Made by a program: the position numbers and the translations under genes. Below are positions 1 through 7,292 of a DNA stretch of 10,960 nucleotides, in pieces. How positions within the stretch are numbered: position 1 is the stretch's first letter; each line of letters opens with the position of its first letter. Under the pieces are notes generated by a model. That model ran no database searches. It worked only from the letters and a program-made list of their open reading frames with translations, and had not been told where the DNA came from. The stretch is from assembly GCA_903927855.1 (NCBI GenBank), contig CAIYOL010000376.1, positions 1-10,960 on the forward strand, in the 5' to 3' direction. The DNA is from an uncultured Planctomycetota bacterium (lineage in GTDB: Bacteria > Planctomycetota > Phycisphaerae > Sedimentisphaerales > Anaerobacaceae).

Positions 1-149
1 AGGCTTCGGCGAGACAAGATTGGGTTTGTTTGGGTTTGTTTTGACCAAGTGTCCAATTCGCATTTTTCGCTGTAACTGGTTGTTAATACTACCGTTATAA
101 AAATTTGACTTTGTCCTAAATTGGCTTTGTTTGGCATAATTAACTTCAT
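1..149 (-). other. Open frame running off the left edge, probable dispersed-repeat ORF
   Basis: On the minus strand an ATG at 147-149 opens a frame that stays open to the window edge, about 49 codons. It starts MKLIMPNKAN and contains SKQTQTNP near the edge. There is no Shine-Dalgarno sequence before the ATG. From memory, planctomycete draft genomes carry many short hypothetical ORFs with PNKANF and KQTQTNP-like stretches, which seem to be copies of a dispersed repeat rather than genes. The codons behind QTQTNP come from a 10-bp direct repeat, TGGGTTTGTT, at 21-30 and 31-40. I treat it as repeat-derived sequence, not a protein. Confidence 0.35.
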
Positions 150-216
150 TTTGGTTGATTTTTTCCTTCGGCGCAGAAAACAAGCGCTTCCGCCTAAGGC
201 GAACAAAGAAGAAAAA

Positions 217-251
217 CAGAATACAGGAGTCAGAAGACAGAATTCAGAATA
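217..251. repeat. Five tandem 7-base units, CAGAATA type
   Basis: Five exact 7-base steps: CAGAATA, CAGGAGT, CAGAAGA, CAGAATT, CAGAATA. The CAG start of each unit is invariant and the last four bases vary. It lies in a gene-free AT-rich stretch. The purpose is unknown. Confidence 0.85.
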
Positions 252-373
252 AAGAAAACATAAAAATCAAAACCATAACAAAATCCTTACTAAACCACAT
301 AAGGGACAGAATACGTCCCTTCTATAATTGGACGAACCTGCGCGTTTGATGCGAAAATTGTTATCGTCTCTTG

Positions 374-394
374 TCGCTCGTTGCTCGTAACTCG
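374..394. repeat. Three tandem 7-base units, TNGCTCG type
   Basis: TCGCTCG, TTGCTCG and TAACTCG follow each other with 7-base spacing. The sequence is unrelated to the CAGAATA heptads about 120 bases to the left but has the same period. Confidence 0.75.
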
Positions 395-618
395 ATGTGA
401 GGAAAGGAGTAAAAAAAATTTACAAAATTTCGGGATTTGTCAAAAGGTACCAGCGTTTTTGATTGATTTCCTTCGCTAAAGCTATGGAGGACAAGCTGTT
501 AGGAGGAAAGTTTAGCGTTGTAAAAAGATGCGGTTTGGATAGAATTGTAAAACAAGAATAAAGAGGAATTACGGCAGGATGAAAAACGGTTGCTATCCCC
601 ACTATTCCGCCGTAAAAT
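395..618. other. Gene-free stretch with a possible decayed ORF
   Basis: No convincing gene. On the plus strand a Shine-Dalgarno-like AAAGGAG (403-409) precedes a frame that reads protein-like from 412 (KKIYKISGFVKRYQRF), is stopped by TGA at 460-462, and continues in the same frame to TAA at 559-561, including an ATG at 484. No normal start codon follows the AAAGGAG, so this may be a gene remnant. An inverted repeat TTACGGC (569-575) / GCCGTAA (609-615) lies just downstream of the stop of the minus-strand gene at 619; its 33-base loop makes it a poor terminator candidate. Confidence 0.3.
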
Positions 619-891
619 CTATTTTTCATTTTCAGCCTCGTTGTAGATAACAAATCCCAAAAAGAGTAATATCAAAAAAATCGCCCACTGTCCTATTTCA
701 CTATGACACCAATTATCGAGGGTGCTGAATAAAAGAATCGCACCGATGATGTAACCGCCTAAGACAAGTGAACCGGGACGCTCTTTTTCTTCATGTTCTC
801 TGGCCGATTCCCTTTTGGCCGACTCAAGGTCAGCGTCGTAGAGCTTTTTTATTTGTTCTCTTATTTTATCATTAGTCATTACATTTTTCAT
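619..891 (-). CDS. Small two-helix membrane protein, unknown function
   Basis: I do not recognise a family. The 90-residue product has a charged, probably helical N-terminal half (about residues 1-40, rich in Lys, Glu, Asp and Arg). Two hydrophobic segments follow at about 41-58 and 69-84, separated by a short polar stretch with Asp, Asn, Cys, His and Glu, then an acidic tail. This predicts a small inner-membrane protein with its charged domain probably cytoplasmic. ATG at 889-891 was chosen because AGAG lies a few bases upstream; an ATG four codons later (877-879) has no better ribosome site. It stands alone, divergent from the gene at 1339. Composition matches its AT-rich surroundings. Confidence 0.6.
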   Translation of the reverse strand: MKNVMTNDKIREQIKKLYDADLESAKRESAREHEEKERPGSLVLGGYIIGAILLFSTLDNWCHSEIGQWAIFLILLFLGFVIYNEAENEK

Positions 892-1338
892 AATTCTCTA
901 AATATCAAAGACTTAATGGCCAGCTTAAACAATTATTGTCCTTACTTGTAGGCGTTTGTAGTTTTATCTATCCTGATTATCGACCAATTCTGGAGCGTGG
1001 TTTAGAGTCAAGGGGGGAGGTAGGCCGGATTTGGAATTGCTGATTAGTGGTGGTAAGGCGGTCAGAAAATTTTTATGAATTTTTTGGAATTTTGAATCCG
1101 GCTTAATCACTTTATGGGGGGGGTAATGCGGATTATATATAGATAGATTAGTAATGATGGCAGCGTAGAATTTAATCTTAAATCCGCTTAATTATTATAA
1201 TCCATACAATCAGAACCAAAATCATGCAGAATTCTACTAAAAATCCTAATGAAAATCCGTTCAGATTGTAAAAACGTGTAGTTTTAGCCCTATATATAGC
1301 GGGAGTATGTTTGATTAACTATATTGAAAGGGTACAAG
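892..1338. other. Divergent AT-rich intergenic region with inverted repeats
   Basis: I see no gene here. It separates two divergent small genes and should hold both promoters, but no site matches the sigma-70 consensus well; TTGTAA at 1266 with TATATA at 1291 has a 19-base spacer and is weak. There are two nested-style inverted repeats: GCCGGATT (1024-1031) with AATCCGGC (1095-1102), and GCGGATT (1128-1134) with AATCCGC (1181-1187). A run of eight G lies at 1116-1123. Confidence 0.5.
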
Positions 1339-1692
1339 ATGAACCATTCGCCTAAATGTAAAAGAAGTTTAAAATATGAGTTGTTGCTTCTAATTCAAAA
1401 AAAACAGGAGGTTAGCTTCGCTCAGCTCACCAAACGAATACCGTCCTTCGGAGGAAAACGCGCTCTGTACTCACAAAAAGACCCCAACATTGTTTATTGG
1501 ATAGGAATATCCCCTGAGGCCGAGAACGCCATATTAGAACTGTTGAAGGAGAAGGCTATTAAGGTAGAGCCGACTGTGGAACTTGTATATTACATTGATG
1601 GAATTGTGTTACTTTTGCCACTTGTCAAGAGACCGCCGCAAGGTGGGTACAAGTCACCCCATTGGCTTCCTGTCGTGTTGAACCCTGTGTAA
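1339..1692 (+). CDS. Small basic protein of unknown function, possible helix-turn-helix N-terminus
   Basis: I do not recognise a named family. The product is 117 residues if ATG at 1339 is used. That start is preferred over TTG at 1324 because AAAGGG (1327-1332) sits at proper spacing before the ATG. The N-terminal third is basic, and its KYELLLLI...VSFAQLTKRI pattern looks like two helices of a winged-helix fold, though this is only a visual impression. A hydrophobic strand-like segment (about VELVYYIDGIVLLLPL) follows, then a Pro/Gly-rich tail with PHWLPVV. No transmembrane helix or signal peptide is clear. It is a single-gene unit, 184 bases ahead of ppdK and separated from it by a strong promoter. 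Confidence 0.62.
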   Translation: MNHSPKCKRSLKYELLLLIQKKQEVSFAQLTKRIPSFGGKRALYSQKDPNIVYWIGISPEAENAILELLKEKAIKVEPTVELVYYIDGIVLLLPLVKRPPQGGYKSPHWLPVVLNPV

Positions 1693-1785
1693 TGCTATAT
1701 AAAAAGTATGGTTTTTGATTGACAGCAAGCGGCGCATCTCACAGGGCAGGCAGATCCGGGGGCTAACCACTCACACAGTAAAGTA

Positions 1786-1814
1786 TTGACATATACGGTT
1801 CGGTTTAATATACT
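1786..1814 (+). promoter_or_regulatory. Sigma-70 promoter of ppdK
   Basis: TTGACA at 1786-1791 is a perfect -35 box. TATACT at 1809-1814 is a good -10 box (5 of 6). The spacer is exactly 17 bases. The start of transcription should be near 1821, giving a leader of about 55 bases to the ppdK ATG. No operator is evident. Confidence 0.8.
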
Positions 1815-1876
1815 CTCCGGTTTTCGCTGAAACGTAGATTTACGGCATAATAGGTATAGAAAGGAGATATTTCACA

Positions 1877-4600
1877 ATGGCAACTAAGCAGGTGTATTTC
1901 TTCGGCGGCGGGAAAGCCGACGGCAACGCGAAAATGAAGGAACTTCTCGGCGGCAAGGGCGCGAACCTGGCAGAGATGGCCAAGTTAGGCGTGCCGGTTC
2001 CGCCGGGGTTTACGATTACGACGGAAGTCTGCACTTATTATTATCAAAATAAGAAGAAAGCCCCGAAAGGGCTTAAAGAGAAGGTGGAAGAGTCGCTGAA
2101 GAGAGTTGAGAAACTGATGGGCAAGAAATTCGGCGATGTTCAAAACCCGCTTCTATTATCGGTGCGTTCGGGTGCACGTAAGTCGATGCCGGGAATGATG
2201 GAGACGGTATTAAATATCGGCCTGACGGAAAAGACCATACCGGGATTAGTAGAGCAGAGCGGCGGGGACGCCCGCTTTGTTTACGACGCATACCGGCGGC
2301 TGATTATGATGTACGCCGACGTGGTGATGGAAAAGGCAGCGGGGATAGAGCCGAAGGACGAGGAAGGCATCCGCAAACTGATGGAAAGGATTATGGCGGA
2401 TTTGAAAAAACGCAAGGGCTATAAAAGCGATACCGACATGACAGCCGACGACCTGAAACAACTCTGCAATCGATTTAAAAAGAAAATCAAAGAAGTCTTA
2501 GGCAAGGATTTTCCAGATGAGCCGAACGAGCAATTATGGGGCGGCATTCACGCGGTATTTGCTTCGTGGAACGGCAAGCGAGCTGTGAGTTACCGGAAGA
2601 TAGAAGGCATACCGGACGAATGGGGAACGGCGGTCAACGTTCAGACGATGGTGTTCGGCAATATGGGAAGTGATTCGGCCACGGGCGTCGCGTTCACGCG
2701 CAACCCCGGAAACGGCGAGAACAAGTTCTACGGCGAATACTTAATCAACGCACAGGGCGAGGACGTTGTCGCAGGTATTCGGACGCCGGCGCCGGTGAAT
2801 GAGTACTCCAAGAGCGAGCATAACAAAGAGCTGGTTTCGCTGGAAAAGGCGATGCCTAAGATTTACAAGGAACTGTACGCTGTTCAGAAACGGCTTGAGA
2901 AGCATTACCACGATATGTTAGACATCGAGTTTACGATTGAGAAGGGGCGGTTCTTTATGCTTCAGTGCCGGGTCGGCAAGCGCAACGGGCCGGCAGCGGT
3001 TCAGATGGCTGTTGATATGCTCAGTGAAAAGCTGATAAAGAAGGAAGAAGCGGTAATGCGGGTGACACCATCGCAGCTTGATGAGCTGCTTCATCCGGTA
3101 ATCGACCCGAAAGAAGAAAAACTGCATAAGCCGATGGCGAAGGGTTTGCCAGCGGGTCCCGGCGGGGCGAAGGGGCAGATAGTATTTTCCGCCGCCGACG
3201 CGGTCGAATGGAGAAAGCAGGGCAAGAGGGTAATACTTGTCCGCGAAGAAACCAACCCAGAAGACGTTGAGGGCATGCGGGCGGCTGAGGCGATTTTGAC
3301 GGCGCGAGGCGGAATGACTTCACACGCTGCGCTGGTCGCACGCGGATGGGGCAAGTGCTGCATCGTGGGATGCGGGGCATTGCACGTCGATCACGCCAAA
3401 AAGGAAGTCAAGGCCGACGACGAGAAGATATTAAGGGAAGGCGACTGGATTACGCTGAACGGCACCAAAGGCAATGTTTATGAGGGACAGCTACCGATGA
3501 TGGACGTTGGTGAAGAGAACAAGGTCCTCAACAGTTTCCTGAAGGTCTGCGATTCCGTAAGGAAACTTGGGATACGCACCAACGCCGATACGCCGGAAGA
3601 CGCACAAAGGGCGAGGGCGTTCGGGGCCGAGGGTATAGGGTTATTCAGAACCGAGCATATGTTCTACGGCAAAGGTTCCGACCAGCCGTTGTTTGTTCTT
3701 CGCAAGATGATTGTTTCCAAAACCGTAGAGGAAAGAATAAAAGCGTTAGACGAATTATTCCCGTATGTTAAGAAGGACATAAAAGGGACGCTGGAGGCGA
3801 TGGACGGTCTGCCGGTAGTAATACGGCTGCTCGATCCGCCGCTGCACGAGTTTGTGCCGCGGGACCCCGCTAAATTGCAGCAGTTGGCCAGCGACTTGAA
3901 TATAAGTCTTGACGAGTTATCGAAGCGCGCCGAGGGCCTGCACGAATCGAACCCGATGATGGGACACAGGGGCGTGCGTCTTGGCGTTACATACCCTGAG
4001 GTAAGCCGAATGCAGATACGGGCGGTATTCGAGGCGGCGGCGGAACTTCTCAAGGAAGGCAAGAAGCCGCATCCGGAAATAATGATACCGGTGGTCTGCG
4101 ACGTGAAAGAAATCGACGACCAGATGGCGATTGTAAAAGAAGTTTACCAGGAAGTTTTGGCCAAATTCGGCTTGAAGAAAATCAAGCATATGATTGGCAC
4201 AATGATAGAGATACCGCGAGCGGCGATTGTGGCGGACGAGATAGCGAAATCTGTGGAGTTTTTCTCGTTCGGAACGAATGATATGACGCAGATGGGCTTC
4301 GGGTTCTCGCGAGATGATATAGGCGGGTTTGTGCCGGATTATCTGAAAAAAGGCATTCTCCCGCAGGACCCGTTCCAGGCCCTCGACCAGAAGGGCATCG
4401 GCGAGCTGATAAAGATGGGCATTCAGCGGGGACGCAAGACGCGAAAGACTCTCGAAGTCGGTATCTGCGGCGAGCACGGCGGCGAGCCGAGCAGTATTGA
4501 TTTCTGTCACCGGGTCGGAATGAATTATGTTTCGTGTTCACCGTTCAGGGTGCCGATTGCGAGATTAGCCGCCGCACAGGCGATGGTAACAAACGGCTAA
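1877..4600 (+). CDS. ppdK: Pyruvate, phosphate dikinase
   Basis: Cytoplasmic PPDK interconverts pyruvate + ATP + phosphate and PEP + AMP + pyrophosphate. Full length at 907 residues. The N-terminal nucleotide-binding part shows GGKGANLAEM (25-34) and SVRSGARKSMPGMMET (95-110). The swivelling phosphohistidine domain has TARGGMTSHAALVARG with catalytic His483. The C-terminal PEP/pyruvate barrel has GIGLFRTEHMF near 586, EIPRAA near 777, SFGTNDMTQ near 797, and GICGEHGGEPSS followed by YVSCSPFRVP, where Cys887 is the catalytic acid/base. No key residue is missing. The start is set by AAGGAG at 1861-1866, ten bases before the ATG. It is monocistronic, between its own promoter and terminator. In anaerobes PPDK can run toward pyruvate with ATP gain or toward PEP for gluconeogenesis; the sequence does not say which. 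Confidence 0.98.
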   Translation: MATKQVYFFGGGKADGNAKMKELLGGKGANLAEMAKLGVPVPPGFTITTEVCTYYYQNKKKAPKGLKEKVEESLKRVEKLMGKKFGDVQNPLLLSVRSGARKSMPGMMETVLNIGLTEKTIPGLVEQSGGDARFVYDAYRRLIMMYADVVMEKAAGIEPKDEEGIRKLMERIMADLKKRKGYKSDTDMTADDLKQLCNRFKKKIKEVLGKDFPDEPNEQLWGGIHAVFASWNGKRAVSYRKIEGIPDEWGTAVNVQTMVFGNMGSDSATGVAFTRNPGNGENKFYGEYLINAQGEDVVAGIRTPAPVNEYSKSEHNKELVSLEKAMPKIYKELYAVQKRLEKHYHDMLDIEFTIEKGRFFMLQCRVGKRNGPAAVQMAVDMLSEKLIKKEEAVMRVTPSQLDELLHPVIDPKEEKLHKPMAKGLPAGPGGAKGQIVFSAADAVEWRKQGKRVILVREETNPEDVEGMRAAEAILTARGGMTSHAALVARGWGKCCIVGCGALHVDHAKKEVKADDEKILREGDWITLNGTKGNVYEGQLPMMDVGEENKVLNSFLKVCDSVRKLGIRTNADTPEDAQRARAFGAEGIGLFRTEHMFYGKGSDQPLFVLRKMIVSKTVEERIKALDELFPYVKKDIKGTLEAMDGLPVVIRLLDPPLHEFVPRDPAKLQQLASDLNISLDELSKRAEGLHESNPMMGHRGVRLGVTYPEVSRMQIRAVFEAAAELLKEGKKPHPEIMIPVVCDVKEIDDQMAIVKEVYQEVLAKFGLKKIKHMIGTMIEIPRAAIVADEIAKSVEFFSFGTNDMTQMGFGFSRDDIGGFVPDYLKKGILPQDPFQALDQKGIGELIKMGIQRGRKTRKTLEVGICGEHGGEPSSIDFCHRVGMNYVSCSPFRVPIARLAAAQAMVTNG

Positions 4601-4624
4601 GCCTTAAATTTGCGAAAACACATC

Positions 4625-4650
4625 AGGGCGCCTGTATGGGCGCCCTTTTT
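4625..4650 (+). terminator. Rho-independent terminator after ppdK
   Basis: AGGGCGCC (4625-4632) pairs perfectly with GGCGCCCT (4639-4646) around a six-base loop, followed by a run of T to 4650. It starts 25 bases after the ppdK stop and insulates the tRNA gene downstream. Confidence 0.92.
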
Positions 4651-4667
4651 GTTAGCACAGCCGACTA

Positions 4668-4696
4668 TTGACAATTATCAGTAATCAACGGACAAT
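4668..4696 (+). promoter_or_regulatory. Probable sigma-70 promoter of tRNA-His
   Basis: TTGACA (4668-4673) and GACAAT (4691-4696, 4 of 6 to consensus) are 17 bases apart. The tRNA begins 13 bases after the -10 box, which suits a short tRNA leader. Confidence 0.6.
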
Positions 4697-4709
4697 AGTT
4701 AGCTATCTT

Positions 4710-4784
4710 GGTGAAAGTAGCTCAGTTGGATAGAGCATCGGATTGTGGTTCCGAGGGTCGCGGGTTCGAATCCCGTCTTTCACC
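4710..4784 (+). tRNA. tRNA-His (anticodon GTG)
   Basis: Complete cloverleaf. The acceptor stem GTGAAAG (4711-4717) pairs with CTTTCAC (4777-4783). The D arm is GCTC/GAGC. The anticodon stem TCGGA/TCCGA encloses loop TTGTGGT with anticodon GTG. The T arm has loop TTCGAAT. Histidine identity is confirmed by the extra G at 4710 (G-1) facing C at 4784 (C73), the hallmark of bacterial tRNA-His. CCA is not encoded and must be added enzymatically. It stands alone between ppdK and the convergent PEP-CTERM operon. Confidence 0.97.
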
Positions 4785-4803
4785 CTTTCCCTCAAAATGC
4801 CGA

Positions 4804-4841
4804 CCCCCGCTACTTCGCTTTGCGAAGCAAAGCGGCGGGGG
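4804..4841. terminator. Large stable hairpin between tRNA-His and the PEP-CTERM operon
   Basis: CCCCCGC (4804-4810) pairs with GCGGGGG (4835-4841). Inside, CGCTTTGC (4816-4823) pairs with GCAAAGCG (4827-4834) over a GAA loop, with TACTT bulged on one side. It lies between two converging transcripts, so it may end both, but neither side has a proper T-run, so it could instead act as an RNA 3' end stabiliser or be a dispersed palindrome. An alternative inner fold is CTTCGC/GCGAAG. Confidence 0.4.
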
Positions 4842-4892
4842 CGGCTACCAAATATATATCAAACACGACCGCTTAATTGGCCGTGGCTATTT

Positions 4893-5615
4893 TTATTTCT
4901 TGTTAAATTTCCTGTTCCGACCGAGCAGCGTCAAGCTACCGAGGCCGAGCAGCGCGACCGTCGCCGGTTCGGGGACCTCGTACGTCAGGTCATCGACCAC
5001 AGGAACATCCCCTGTAATTGAAACAGCCCAAATTGGAATCTCACTCTCGATACCCAAAAAGGTCCAGTAGCCCGGTGTAGTCGCAACTGATTCAATCACG
5101 GAGCCGCCGAAGTCAATAGCAGACAATGTGACCGAAACATCACCTGCAACCCAATAATCATCAACCCATGCACCTACGCGTAATAGCGCGGAATTAAAAG
5201 TAAAGGTCATAGTGATGTCGGACTCTGGGCCGGATTGTCCTCCAAGATAAGCACTGCCCGAATGCAGGTCACCGGCATCATCGAGGTTGCGGTTTCCCAA
5301 TCCCCAATCCTCGGTATCTTGGGTGAAGTCGCCAATTATAACCATCCCGTTAGTATTATCAGATTCGGGAGGGTTAGGGGATGGTTGTGTAAGTGTAAAG
5401 TCTCCGTTGAACGAGTAGTCGTTCCTTACCAGGTAATAATGCTTGTTGGGGGGTAGCACTTCAGTAAAGACCACATTGGCTAATCCTTCGAAGTCTTCAA
5501 CTTCAGCTGCCGAGCCGAAGTCGCCCGGCCCTATAGGGATGCCGGAAGCCGGCGAGACTATGATTACAAGTGGAAGAAAGACCATTGTTAGTAACTTTTT
5601 CATTTTAGTTTTCAT
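4893..5615 (-). CDS. PEP-CTERM sorting domain protein (third of the operon)
   Basis: Predicted exported surface or matrix protein, 240 residues. The N-terminus MKTKMKKLLTMVFLP... is a signal peptide with a basic start, hydrophobic core and probable cleavage after SPASG. The middle is Asp/Gly/Ser-rich and strand-like (EDFEGL near the start, VDDLTYEVPEP before the tail), as in many PEP-CTERM proteins of unknown ligand. The tail is PEPATVALLGLGSLTLLGRN followed by an unusually long basic end with three more lysines. Such tails are recognised by an exosortase, cut, and removed from the membrane; no exosortase gene is in the window. ATG at 5615 is chosen because a signal peptide begins there; the frame extends to 5687, but that part overlaps the tail of the preceding gene. 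It lies 23 bases after that gene's outer stop, so the two are probably co-transcribed. Confidence 0.85.
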   Translation of the reverse strand: MKTKMKKLLTMVFLPLVIIVSPASGIPIGPGDFGSAAEVEDFEGLANVVFTEVLPPNKHYYLVRNDYSFNGDFTLTQPSPNPPESDNTNGMVIIGDFTQDTEDWGLGNRNLDDAGDLHSGSAYLGGQSGPESDITMTFTFNSALLRVGAWVDDYWVAGDVSVTLSAIDFGGSVIESVATTPGYWTFLGIESEIPIWAVSITGDVPVVDDLTYEVPEPATVALLGLGSLTLLGRNRKFNKK

Positions 5616-5638
5616 TTTTACTTTCTTATTTATTCCTT

Positions 5639-5734
5639 TTATCTTTTTCTGCAAATCAGACTCAACGCACCGAGGCCGAGCAGGCAAATCGTTGTCAGTT
5701 CGGGCATTGCAGTCATATGCAGGCGGATACCGGA
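5639..5734 (-). pseudogene. Detached PEP-CTERM tail, in frame after a TAA
   Basis: Directly after the TAA at 5735-5737 the same frame continues for 31 codons to TAA at 5639-5641. It encodes ...TAMPELTTICLLGLGALSLI and ends CRKR. This is a recognisable PEP-CTERM tail: proline-glutamate motif, hydrophobic helix, basic end. The motif is PEL rather than PEP, and a Cys sits where Arg is usual before RKR. Both suggest the tail is drifting since it was cut off from the body. A sequencing error making the TAA is possible. Confidence 0.75.
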
Positions 5735-6445
5735 TTAAAAATTGCTTTTCGCAGATGCGTTTGCAAACACGTTGCTGTCAGATTCTGCGAAGAGGTTTAT
5801 TGTTTCGCCGACATACGTCAGGATGCTTCCGTTTCTGGTTATGTTGCGGGTTCCAGTAAACTCATTCCACTCAGATTCTACCGTGGGCAGCTTTGGTGTA
5901 TCCATGAAGCTGTCGTAACTGAAACCCAGCCCTGGACTTGGGGCGCTGGCTTGGTTGTGCGCCCGGCCGTTATTGATGCTCGGCAGATTACCAAAGCGTT
6001 CAAGTTCGAGTGGTATTATTGATGCCTCGCCCAGCGGCTGAAAGGGTAAACCCAATACCAGGAAATCACTATAGACATTGAGAGCCGACTGTCCCTCAAG
6101 ATTGCCGAAACCGAGTTCCGGGGTTTCTGTCCTCAATGATTGCCCCATGACGGTTGAAACATGCCCGTCAAATGCAATCTGTTTGAATGCTATGCTGATA
6201 GATGATATGTGGGGGTTACCGGCCATCACCGAGGCCGCTACTGGTGTATCCCCGGAAGTAAATCTGTTCAAATGCTCTTGCCAATTATAACCGGCATGCT
6301 TCGAGGGAAAATTACCGTTAATATGGACTATGCCGCCAATTGAGACATCGATGGCCGTATTAATTGGTTCTAGCGGTGCTGCCGATGAAGAACCTCCGAC
6401 CATAAACAGCACACACAAACAAGTTGTTAAAATTAACCTTTTCAC
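5735..6445 (-). CDS. Exported protein, PEP-CTERM family member that lost its tail (second of the operon)
   Basis: The 236-residue product begins with GTG at 6443-6445. This start is supported by AGGGA eight bases upstream and by a signal peptide starting right there (MKRLILTTCLCVLFMVGGSS, cleavage near SSA-A). The body is Asn/Ser/Gly/Pro-rich, has no motif I can name, and ends ...NASAKSNF at TAA. The missing sorting tail is found in the same frame beyond the stop. As it stands the protein should be exported but not handled by exosortase. It would belong to the same outer-surface class as its two neighbours. Readthrough of TAA would give 267 residues plus the stop-codon residue. Confidence 0.8.
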   Translation of the reverse strand: MKRLILTTCLCVLFMVGGSSSAAPLEPINTAIDVSIGGIVHINGNFPSKHAGYNWQEHLNRFTSGDTPVAASVMAGNPHISSISIAFKQIAFDGHVSTVMGQSLRTETPELGFGNLEGQSALNVYSDFLVLGLPFQPLGEASIIPLELERFGNLPSINNGRAHNQASAPSPGLGFSYDSFMDTPKLPTVESEWNEFTGTRNITRNGSILTYVGETINLFAESDSNVFANASAKSNF

Positions 6446-6537
6446 TTTTTAATTCCCTTTTTTTATAGGTTTAACTTCCTTGTTTTGCTGCGGAACGACC
6501 ACAGCACGATTATCCGTTAGAGGCGGATTAAATTGCA
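6446..6537 (-). other. Spacer with two small hairpins inside the PEP-CTERM operon
   Basis: Between the first and second PEP-CTERM genes, ATCCG (6512-6516) faces CGGAT (6524-6528). Further along, TGCTG and CAGCA arms (about 6486-6506) form a second hairpin. Neither is followed by a T-run in the minus direction, so they look like processing or attenuation structures rather than terminators. The Shine-Dalgarno for the GTG start at 6445 is also here. Confidence 0.35.
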
Positions 6538-7248
6538 TTATGCTTTGCGTTTTCTGAGTAAAACCAGCGAACCTAAGCCGAGAATCGCAATCGTTGCCGG
6601 CTCGGGTGTTGGTGATACTGGCAGCAGTACTAAGTAGTCCTGGCCAGTAGGTGCGCTGGTTGCAGCCAAATTGTTTGCAAAATACTTCGTGTCGCCGTTC
6701 AACTGGTGAAGCCAGGTATTAGCTGTAGCAGCCTGTTCGATGCTTGTAGCGTGGAAACCTGTACCAGTGTTAACATCCCAGCTTAGCGGCGAAGCAGGTA
6801 AATCTTCGTAGATAATTTCCCATACAGCGGCACCGAAGGCTTCGGCCATCTGCTTGTTAGCTGTTCCGCCCGTTAACCACGACGAATCAAAGTTTCTACC
6901 CCAAAGCTCGCAAATGTAGTTGGCTTTGGTAGTTTGCATAGGTGTGCCGGGCAGAGGCGCTTCTTCCAAGTTGATAACATTCTGCCAGCCATTATATGGA
7001 CCCTGAACCAATTCTATACAAAAACCCCAATCAGGAACCGCCATACCCAAATCGGTACCGCCTGCGTTGGTCCACGAATAGATGCCCGTGTAGGCGTGTA
7101 GGCCGGAAAGGCCGCCGCCCCAGAGTCTGCCCTGGTCAGAAAGGGCATTGTTGTGATTTTGGATGTTTACAGTTCCAAGAATTGTTGCACTTGCTGTCGA
7201 AGTTAGTGCAATGCAGACCAAAACAACTGCTGCAATCGACATCTTCAT
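6538..7248 (-). CDS. PEP-CTERM sorting domain protein (first of the operon)
   Basis: 236 residues, complete. The start is firm: GGAG lies six bases before the ATG at 7246-7248. The signal peptide is MKMSIAAVVLVCIALTSTASA with cleavage after ASA. The mature part has a WGFCIELVQ segment, a Trp/Gly-rich centre, and QMAEAFGAAVWEIIYE. The last two resemble, by eye, the Cys-containing and W-containing blocks of thioester-type surface domains, but the Gln needed for a thioester is not in the expected place, so I claim no such chemistry. The tail is a textbook PEPATIAILGLGSLVLLRKR. The protein should be exported, cut by an exosortase and released or attached to the outer surface. It heads a three-gene minus-strand operon. 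Confidence 0.87.
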   Translation of the reverse strand: MKMSIAAVVLVCIALTSTASATILGTVNIQNHNNALSDQGRLWGGGLSGLHAYTGIYSWTNAGGTDLGMAVPDWGFCIELVQGPYNGWQNVINLEEAPLPGTPMQTTKANYICELWGRNFDSSWLTGGTANKQMAEAFGAAVWEIIYEDLPASPLSWDVNTGTGFHATSIEQAATANTWLHQLNGDTKYFANNLAATSAPTGQDYLVLLPVSPTPEPATIAILGLGSLVLLRKRKA

Positions 7249-7292
7249 ATCCTTCTCCTTACTCCTTAAGTTTTGTAATCTTCAAGGTTGTA

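Noticed and set aside
155..349. Plus-strand ORF of 64 codons
   Set aside because: Its sequence is a translation of the CAGAATA heptads and A-rich DNA, dominated by Lys, Arg, Ile and Asn, with no start signal.
3917..4510. Long minus-strand ORF of 197 codons inside ppdK, with other antisense ORFs there
   Set aside because: Shadow of the strongly conserved PPDK coding frame.
4708..5070. Plus-strand ORF of 120 codons beginning MVKVAQLDRASDC
   Set aside because: Its first part is a translation of tRNA-His, a well-known annotation artefact, and the rest runs antisense into the third PEP-CTERM gene.
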